Assembly: GCA_016401345.1 (NCBI GenBank)
Contig: JAEACG010000003.1
Span: forward strand, 1-64,000
DNA from: Fictibacillus nanhaiensis
GTDB taxonomy: Bacteria; Bacillota; Bacilli; Bacillales; Fictibacillaceae
Direction of reading: 5' to 3'
DNA length: 64,000 bases
This document shows positions 58,529-64,000 of this stretch, one piece after another (within the stretch, counting starts at the first letter, position 1; the number at the start of each line of letters is the position of its first letter). The position numbers were made by a program, and so were the translations under genes. The notes under the pieces were generated by a model. That model saw nothing but the letters and a program-made list of their open reading frames with translations. It had not been told where the DNA came from and did not search any database.

Positions 58529-59240
58529 ATCCAACAATCTCTCCGAGCGTTTCCGCAAAATTTTCAGATTGTGCAACGGAACCGAACTGTCGCACTTTTT
58601 GTTTTGACCCGTAAAACAGTAACTCGCCTTCTTTTAGAATTAAAAAAGAAGTACATAGTGTTTCGAGCTCTTGCGCGTCATGACTGGAATAGAGAATCGT
58701 CTTCCCTTCTCTCCCCAGCTGGCGCAAATCGTTTACAATCTCTTGTTTTGCCGATATATCAATACCGACAGTCGGTTCATCTAAAATCAAAAGATCCGGA
58801 TCATGTAGCATCGCGATCAAGATGTTCAGCTTTCTCTGGTTACCACCTGACAGATGCTTCACTTTTTTATCAAGGTGCTCAGCCAGACGCCACTCCTCGC
58901 AGCGCTGCATCCATCTTTCTTCTGACGATCCCTTCGCCAACTTCGCAAAAAATCGTAAATTTTCACGCGTTGTTAGCTCATGATAGACGGCGATTTCTTG
59001 CGGTACGTAACCGATTTTCTGGCGAATCTTCTTTTGTTCTCTCCTTACATCAAGCCCATCGATCTGAACCGATCCGCCAGATCCTTTCATAAGGGTTGCA
59101 AGGATTCTCAAAAGCGTTGATTTACCTGCACCGTTCGGGCCAACAACGCCGACAGTTTCTCCTTTTTCAATAAAGAAGTTCATTTCTTTTAATACTTCTT
59201 TTCTACCAAACTTCTTCTTCAAATTTTCTGCTGCAATCAA
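58527..59240 (-). CDS. ABC exporter ATP-binding protein
   Basis: 237 residues. Walker A GPNGAGKST near 35, signature LSGGNQRKLNILIAML, Walker B LLILDEPTVGID and switch SHDAQE. A C-terminal short degenerate domain is present. TTG start (AGGTGA six bases upstream) overlapping the stop of the permease gene. It powers the two permeases encoded upstream in the same operon. The substrate is unknown; drug, lipid or sodium export are all possible. Confidence 0.94.
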   Translation of the reverse strand: MIAAENLKKKFGRKEVLKEMNFFIEKGETVGVVGPNGAGKSTLLRILATLMKGSGGSVQIDGLDVRREQKKIRQKIGYVPQEIAVYHELTTRENLRFFAKLAKGSSEERWMQRCEEWRLAEHLDKKVKHLSGGNQRKLNILIAMLHDPDLLILDEPTVGIDISAKQEIVNDLRQLGREGKTILYSSHDAQELETLCTSFLILKEGELLFYGSKQKVRQFGSVAQSENFAETLGEIVG

Positions 59241-60400
59241 GCGTTGTCACCTGCCTTTATAGTTGAAAGTACATATAGAACGATGCTGAGACCCACAAAT
59301 GCAAGGGGAATCACAAGAGTTTCTTGGTTTAACGATGACACGATCCAATATTGCGGTGTCCATTCTGCAGCACGTTGTAAAAAGCTTGATAGCTCGTCGC
59401 TCGGGAAGAAAGTTCCGCTTAAGAGCGATGTGCACAATACGACAAAAAGAGTGATCGCTTGCCATGTGCGGTTGCTATGCACGAAATAAGCAAACAGAAG
59501 AGATAGTGCGTTAAGGAATAAGACGTAGCCGATCAAACCAAAAATCGTTGCACCGTTCAACGTTAACTCATCTCTCCACCAGCCATAACTAAACAATAAT
59601 ACGAGCAATGTTAGCTGCAAAAGTAACACGCCTAATGCGTTTCCAAACCAGTAAGTTGAAAATCGGCCTGCAGCATAAGGTACTCTTGAGCGCATACCGG
59701 AATCACGATCTTTAATCGGCCAGCTGTTATATAAAAAACTAAACAACATGAGAAGTACGAGCATTCCTGGAACATAGATCGAAGTGGCACTGCTATCCGC
59801 CTCTACCGATGACTCTCTCGTTACCCCAACTTTATAGTCAACGGTCATAAGAGGCTTAGGTTCCCAATGTTTGTCGCTATACGCCCAAGCATCCTTCCAG
59901 ACCGCAGCCTGCTCCTTTGCATCTAGCTTCTCGCTTTTTCCATATATTTTTAAAACCGTGTTTGCGCCGTACGAATTACTCGATAATCGCTTCACTTCAC
60001 TTGCAAAAATCTCACGCACCAACCCATAAGAAATCGAACCTGACGAGAGCCACATTGTAACTAGCTCATCTTCATCATTTTTTTGTATGCTTTCCATAAA
60101 CCCTTCAGGTATAAAGAAACCGATGGCGGCTTTCTGTTTCTCAATCTGATTTCGCGCATCATCTTCATTACGAACACTTACCCCAACCGCTGGATTTTTA
60201 CTTACTCTTTCTATAACCGTTTTTGAGTATTCCGTTTCGTCTTCGTCCACGATCACAACAGGAATCTTGGTGACATCACTTGTTTTTTCCACGGACATGT
60301 CTAAAAAAATCAGCACGAGAACCGGAACGATGAGTCCCAGCCAACTCCATGGACTTTGAAGCAGTAATTTTATACGTGTAATGGCAATTGTCCAGACCAT
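59237..60400 (-). CDS. ABC-2 type permease (second)
   Basis: About 387 residues from ATG 60400 (AAGAGGTTGCC upstream). One N-terminal helix, a large extracytoplasmic domain (VVIVDEDETEYSKTVIERV), then five helices in the C-terminal half (LVLLMLFSFLYNSW onwards), the ABC2_membrane_3 layout. It overlaps the first permease gene by about 30 bases, so translation is probably coupled; the two proteins should form a heterodimer. Confidence 0.88.
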   Translation of the reverse strand: MVWTIAITRIKLLLQSPWSWLGLIVPVLVLIFLDMSVEKTSDVTKIPVVIVDEDETEYSKTVIERVSKNPAVGVSVRNEDDARNQIEKQKAAIGFFIPEGFMESIQKNDEDELVTMWLSSGSISYGLVREIFASEVKRLSSNSYGANTVLKIYGKSEKLDAKEQAAVWKDAWAYSDKHWEPKPLMTVDYKVGVTRESSVEADSSATSIYVPGMLVLLMLFSFLYNSWPIKDRDSGMRSRVPYAAGRFSTYWFGNALGVLLLQLTLLVLLFSYGWWRDELTLNGATIFGLIGYVLFLNALSLLFAYFVHSNRTWQAITLFVVLCTSLLSGTFFPSDELSSFLQRAAEWTPQYWIVSSLNQETLVIPLAFVGLSIVLYVLSTIKAGDNA

Positions 60401-61599
60401 GGCAACCTCTTCTTTATCGTGATAAGCAGCAAACTCACTGCCCAAATTGTGATTGAAAAACTAAGCAACAGTAGAACAGACATCCACGCTTCGTTCCCCA
60501 CAAATAGCGTATCTATCAGTCCGCTATGTGCCTGATGCACGATGTTTAATACACTTATGCTACGCCACATTTCCGGAAGATAAGATAGCGGCAAAACGCT
60601 TCCGCTTGTAGCAATGAGTCCCACAGCAAGGATGATTCCCGCTCCCCACTTTGCTCCGTTACGAACAAAAAGTTCCTGACAAAGCGCGAAAAGGGATGCG
60701 ATGCTTAAGCAGTATGCTAAAACCAATGATGTCGCTGTGATGCTCCACGTTTTCGTTAGAACATAAAATAAGGAAACCAGAACAGCGCTTTGGATGACGA
60801 GGAGAAGGAAGACTGATATGACATTGCTAAAAAAGAATACGCCAGACCTTACACCTTGTAGCGATAATCTTTCGCGCAGTGCGGTTTGTTCACTCCTTGC
60901 GGTCAAACTCATTCCAAACAGTCCACCAACGAGTAACAGAATCAACACACCTGATAAGCTGTAATAGTCGATCGTTGTTACTCCGCCTAACGCACTTAGT
61001 GTTTCCGTTTCGTAAATCTTATTTCGGTTCAGAGCTTGTAGCGTAAAGTCTGTGATGACCGTGTCGCGGTAAGCTCGGAATTCTTTGGAACTTAAGTCCA
61101 TTTTTCGTAAATAATGAAAAGCTGCGTTCGCTCCGCTTTGTGCAGAAGAGATCAAGTTGGCGTTCGACACCATCACTTGCTGCAAAAGTTTTGCTTGAAA
61201 AGGGCGTTCAGGGTTACCGATCACCGTTACTGGGATATTTTTGCCCTTGCGTATCCCTTTGGTAAACCCATCCGGCACGATCACCATACCCGCGATCTCG
61301 TTGCTAGCCAGCTTTTCACTCGCGCTCTCAGCATCTGTTTTTTCAAAGGTTAATACATTTTTTAGTTCTTCTGAGTTTTCATACTGCTTCATGAGCAATT
61401 TGGTTTCAAAGGTGTTATCTTCATCTACGATCGCTACGGTAAAAGGCTCTACCCACTGCTTTTCTTCAAGTAGTGGTTTTAGCCCGAGATACGTGATTCC
61501 AAGTAACAAAATTGGAAACAGCATCATAGCAATCAGAGGAAAAGGCTGCTTCAGCCAGCATTTTACCGTTAGATGGGCAATGAGTAGCGTTTGCCTCAT
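60370..61599 (-). CDS. ABC-2 type permease (first)
   Basis: 409 residues with the same topology: N-terminal helix, extracytoplasmic domain (VAIVDEDNTFETKLLMKQYENSEELKNVLTFEKTDAESASEKLASNEIAGMVIVPDGF, typical of DUF3533/ABC-2 domains), then five to six helices. Start behind AAAGGAACGACACT. Paralogue of the second permease (shared VAIVDEDNT/VVIVDEDET). First gene of the three-gene exporter operon. Confidence 0.88.
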   Translation of the reverse strand: MRQTLLIAHLTVKCWLKQPFPLIAMMLFPILLLGITYLGLKPLLEEKQWVEPFTVAIVDEDNTFETKLLMKQYENSEELKNVLTFEKTDAESASEKLASNEIAGMVIVPDGFTKGIRKGKNIPVTVIGNPERPFQAKLLQQVMVSNANLISSAQSGANAAFHYLRKMDLSSKEFRAYRDTVITDFTLQALNRNKIYETETLSALGGVTTIDYYSLSGVLILLLVGGLFGMSLTARSEQTALRERLSLQGVRSGVFFFSNVISVFLLLVIQSAVLVSLFYVLTKTWSITATSLVLAYCLSIASLFALCQELFVRNGAKWGAGIILAVGLIATSGSVLPLSYLPEMWRSISVLNIVHQAHSGLIDTLFVGNEAWMSVLLLLSFSITIWAVSLLLITIKKRLPWSGQLPLHV

Positions 61600-61689
61600 A
61601 GTGTCGTTCCTTTCGTTTAAAATTTGGTGATGGGTTGGGGCTGAAACGGCACAGAACCTATACCCGCAGGGGCATTGGACTAGGTGAAT

Positions 61690-61790
61690 CCAGAAGTTTT
61701 GCCTATTTATCCACGAGTTTTGCCTGTTTATCCAGAAGTTTTAGCACTTTATCCAAAAGTTTCGGCCGTTTATCCACGAGTCTACAATCC
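61690..61790. repeat. 21-bp tandem repeat with CCA(G/C)GAGTTTT core and TTTAT boundary
   Basis: Five near-repeats of 21 bases with ends TTTATCC: CCAGAAGTTTTGCCTATTTA, CCACGAGTTTTGCCTGTTTA, CCAGAAGTTTTAGCACTTTA, CCAAAAGTTTCGGCCGTTTA, then a last partial unit. Period is a multiple of three, so a 7-residue repeat appears on the plus strand, but there is no credible ribosome site or protein. Lies between two genes in a 297-base gap. Confidence 0.72.
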
Positions 61791-61837
61791 TCGACAAAAC
61801 CGACGTAGCCCACATGCTTTAAATACCCTAATGGTTA

Positions 61838-61884
61838 GAAAAAAAGGACAAAGATCAACTTTGTTTTAAGTTATCTCTGTCCTT
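61838..61884 (-). terminator. Intrinsic terminator
   Basis: Minus-strand AAGGACAGAGAT / ATCTTTGTCCTT stem with a nine-T tail, just after the large membrane-anchored protein gene. Confidence 0.88.
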
Positions 61885-61896
61885 CTTATTATGATT

Positions 61897-63522
61897 CTAT
61901 TGGAACATTTGAGCGTTTTCACCGATAAATTGCTCGATGTTACGTTGAATTTCTGACATCATCGTCATCATTTCAGCGTCACTCATCTCAGCAACGTTTA
62001 CTGCTTTTCCTTCTGAAAGCTCAGGGAATTTCAGTTTCTCGCCGAACGTTGTTTTTGTCTTGATGTTTAATCCAACGTTGATATCGCCCATTGTAGCGTC
62101 GTTACCAACTAGTGTTACTTTGTAATCGTGTTTTGCGAAGTCTTTATCAAGGTTTTGGTCACCCGTGTGCTCGATCTCAAGCGTCATGTCTGGAAGTTCC
62201 ATTGGAGAATCGCCAGCAGGAACAAGATTAGCCGTCCATTTTGACTTCTTATCTGTGCCTTCACCTTTAATTTGGAACCCGATACCTTCTGTTGTACCGT
62301 TTTCAGTCATTTCGAATTTCGCCTTAATGTCACGCTTCTTACCGTCTTTTCCTTTTGGTTCGCTTTCCATCTTCACATCAACAAGCAATGTTTCGTTTTC
62401 AGGACCTGCGTTAAGAACCCAAGAAGAGTTCGTTACGTCGCCCTTCGTCCAGCTTTCAGACTTGTAGTTCATCGGAACCGCTTCTTCACCGTTCGCACCA
62501 ATCTTCATCGTCACGTTACGGCTTACTACTTTATCATCACCATCGATGATAACCACTTGCTTCATTCCACCTGGAACTTGCAAGTCATCTTTGATTCCTT
62601 TTTTCGCATCAGCAAGAAGTGTCTTAATTTCTTTCTTCGCATCTGCTTTACTCATGTTGCCCGTTGGTGCCATCATGCCTGTTTGAAGTCCGCCTTGCAA
62701 TGCTGATTGTTCAGCGATCGCATCTAGGATCTCATCGTCTTTTTCAATCTTTTCAACAAAGTTTACAAGCATTGTCTTTGTTTCTTTTTCAGAAAGAGAA
62801 ACCGTTAACTCGCGAAGCTTCTCACCCTTAAAATCAACATCGTCTTTCATTTTTACGTTTTCATCTTTCACGCTGTCAGCATACACTTTTGCGAATTCTT
62901 CAAACGCTTCATCGCGAGCGTCTTCACTTAGGTCGCCATCCACTGCTTTAAAGAAGTTTTCAAGCTTTTCCATACCTTGGTACGCTGGATCAAACTTACG
63001 CATCACGTCACCGAACTGACTGTTTTCAAAGTAAACGTTCTTATCGTAAGCTGCGGGTACATTTACAGCTGTTTGTTTGTTGTTTTGATAAAACTCAGCA
63101 TTCATTAAGTCTGCATCATTCATTCTTAAAGCCATTCCAACAGATCCTTCTTCTTTCTTAGGATCATGCTGTGTTGTTACTTTGAATTCGCTGTTTTGAA
63201 GAACAGAGCCGATCAAAGCCGCTTCCATTCCACCTGCTCCAAACATCGCCGGGTCAACATCTACCCCAACGCTCGCTTCAGACTTATACGCTTCTTCCAT
63301 CTGCTTTTCAGAAAGTGCTAGCGCATCTCCAAAGCTGTCTTCAAATGATTCGTTCAGTGCTTTAAATGTGTTCATCTCGGATTTTAAATACAATTCACGC
63401 GGAGATAGATCAACGAACATCGCATAAGCAGTTGCCCCGATTGCAAGCACTGCAATAATAGCTAGCCCAATGATTAAAGGTCTTTTCTTGTTTCCAGTAC
63501 TCTGATTAACTTGTGTTTCCAT
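61897..63522 (-). CDS. Large membrane-anchored extracytoplasmic protein (possibly DUF6583)
   Basis: 541 residues: short basic cytoplasmic N-terminus, one transmembrane segment (residues 16-36), then a long extracytoplasmic, charged, Met-rich region with alternating DxFKGE/KLRELTVSLSEKETK and DVKMESEPKGKDGKKRDIKAKFEMTEN beta stretches, resembling outer-surface lipoprotein-like beta-sandwich repeats. I think the family is DUF6583, known only as hypothetical; uncertain. Good ribosome site. Monocistronic. Possibly a cell-surface or stress-associated structural protein. Confidence 0.7.
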   Translation of the reverse strand: METQVNQSTGNKKRPLIIGLAIIAVLAIGATAYAMFVDLSPRELYLKSEMNTFKALNESFEDSFGDALALSEKQMEEAYKSEASVGVDVDPAMFGAGGMEAALIGSVLQNSEFKVTTQHDPKKEEGSVGMALRMNDADLMNAEFYQNNKQTAVNVPAAYDKNVYFENSQFGDVMRKFDPAYQGMEKLENFFKAVDGDLSEDARDEAFEEFAKVYADSVKDENVKMKDDVDFKGEKLRELTVSLSEKETKTMLVNFVEKIEKDDEILDAIAEQSALQGGLQTGMMAPTGNMSKADAKKEIKTLLADAKKGIKDDLQVPGGMKQVVIIDGDDKVVSRNVTMKIGANGEEAVPMNYKSESWTKGDVTNSSWVLNAGPENETLLVDVKMESEPKGKDGKKRDIKAKFEMTENGTTEGIGFQIKGEGTDKKSKWTANLVPAGDSPMELPDMTLEIEHTGDQNLDKDFAKHDYKVTLVGNDATMGDINVGLNIKTKTTFGEKLKFPELSEGKAVNVAEMSDAEMMTMMSEIQRNIEQFIGENAQMFQ

Positions 63523-63717
63523 CGTTTAATTGTCCCCCTCTTAATAAATATATAAGCTTTGTCCTACCAACTTATTACACTGTTATTCTAAAAAAATAGC
63601 AGCTTATATCTCTATTGGCTTTTATGGGTAAAAAAGGAATTTTTTCGCCCACAGTTTTCTACTATACCCTAATTCTAGAATTATATCCATCAATTCACAT
63701 AGTAAGAAAGTTTGATT

Positions 63718-64000
63718 TTATTGGGTATTTAAAACTGTACGTAGTTTTTTAATTGCAGCCTTTCTCCATGACTTCACCGCATAAAGCGTGACCCCAAACG
63801 TTTTTGCAATTTCTGCCTCTGTGTTCATATGAAAGACTCGATGCACGACCCACCGTTGCTGATTTTCTGTTAGATGCATCAGATAGAGATTTAAAGTTTC
63901 ATCTTCCAAAAAAGGAATGTGGTCTTGATGGGAAAGGTGTTGAAACGTTAACGATTCATGAGGATCATGCGTGACCTCCGCCTCCTGCCTCTTCAGCTCG
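63718..64000 (-). CDS. Partial sigma-70-like factor (region 4), runs off the right edge
   Basis: The frame stays open from the stop at 63718 to the window edge (at least 94 residues). The C-terminal part LTENQQRWVVHRVFHMNTEAEIAKTFGVTLYAVKSWRKAAIKKLRTVL is a sigma region-4 helix-turn-helix. The internal TTG at 63909 is probably not the real start, since upstream codons continue in frame without stop. Type of sigma (ECF or other) cannot be told. Confidence 0.75.
   Translation of the reverse strand, partial: ELKRQEAEVTHDPHESLTFQHLSHQDHIPFLEDETLNLYLMHLTENQQRWVVHRVFHMNTEAEIAKTFGVTLYAVKSWRKAAIKKLRTVLNTQ

Noticed and set aside
61684-61869. Plus-strand frame with YPRVLPVYPEV-type heptapeptide repeats
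   Set aside because: It arises from the 21-bp DNA repeat; there is no ribosome site and no flanking protein domain.
1-64000. Other TGTCGAA and GTTCTTT heptamers as regulatory sites
   Set aside because: Single heptamers are expected several times in 64 kb of AT-rich DNA; I listed only those in palindromes or correctly placed at promoters.
1-64000. tRNA, rRNA, prophage, transposase or integrase genes
   Set aside because: I looked for typical tRNA arms, rRNA blocks and transposase/integrase motifs and saw none.

Overview
The window looks like chromosomal DNA of a low-GC, endospore-forming Bacillaceae bacterium. A Fictibacillus-like or Bacillus-like genus is my guess from overall gene content, not a proven assignment. 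Supporting signs are strong AGGAGG ribosome sites, frequent GTG/TTG starts, SinI/SinR, TasA/TapA/SipW and InhA homologues, Bacillus-type tyrosine-kinase capsule genes, LytR-CpsA-Psr and SpoIID proteins, and sigma-A and ECF-type promoters. I see no rRNA, tRNA, phage or insertion sequence.

Layout. (1) 1-6.3 kb, minus strand: exopolysaccharide operon 1 with Wzz-type adaptor, BY-kinase, PHP phosphatase, galU, a structured RNA candidate (possible EAR/epsC element), initiating sugar transferase, fcl and gmd. It runs off the left edge. (2) 6.5-16.7 kb: LCP transferase, secreted 5'-nucleotidase, SpoIID-domain protein, an SDR dehydrogenase and several unknowns. (3) 16.8-27.1 kb: the matrix-fibre region. 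Operon A (minus) reads sipW - tasA-like - tapA-like - LPXTG TasA-like protein with about 21 GDGDP repeats - class D sortase - sinR-like - small ORF. Operon B (minus) reads tapA-like - sipW - tasA - second LPXTG TasA-like protein. An inhA metalloprotease gene on the plus strand lies between them. (4) 27.4-35.4 kb: a glycerophosphodiester unit of secreted GDPD, GlpP antiterminator, HAD phosphatase and an ABC importer whose leader carries a terminator that GlpP could control. (5) 35.4-38.5 kb: small orphan genes. (6) 38.6-49.3 kb: a sinR-like gene with an apparent ATT start, exopolysaccharide operon 2 (GT4, O-antigen-polymerase-like, Wzx-like, a degenerate BY-kinase, Wzz-like, two beta-helix proteins, manC-type, GT4), and a divergent 39-residue sinI. 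(7) 49.5-64 kb: assorted genes including an ECF sigma/anti-sigma pair, a cyclic-di-GMP-I riboswitch followed by a second sinI and a sinR, a STAS protein, an NlpC/P60 hydrolase, an ABC exporter and a partial sigma-70-like gene.

How the parts fit. The window holds almost a whole biofilm programme: two polysaccharide loci that together could make GDP-mannose and GDP-fucose, two amyloid-fibre operons with covalent wall-anchoring partners and a sortase, and a network of three SinR-like repressors and two SinI-like antagonists. GTTCTTT-type operator palindromes lie in front of the fibre operons and inhA, with weaker half-sites in front of polysaccharide operon 2. The most striking element is the textbook c-di-GMP-I riboswitch directly upstream of sinI. 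In my model ligand binding frees the sinI ribosome site, which would connect c-di-GMP directly to the SinI/SinR switch. The riboswitch identity is strong; the direction of control is inference.
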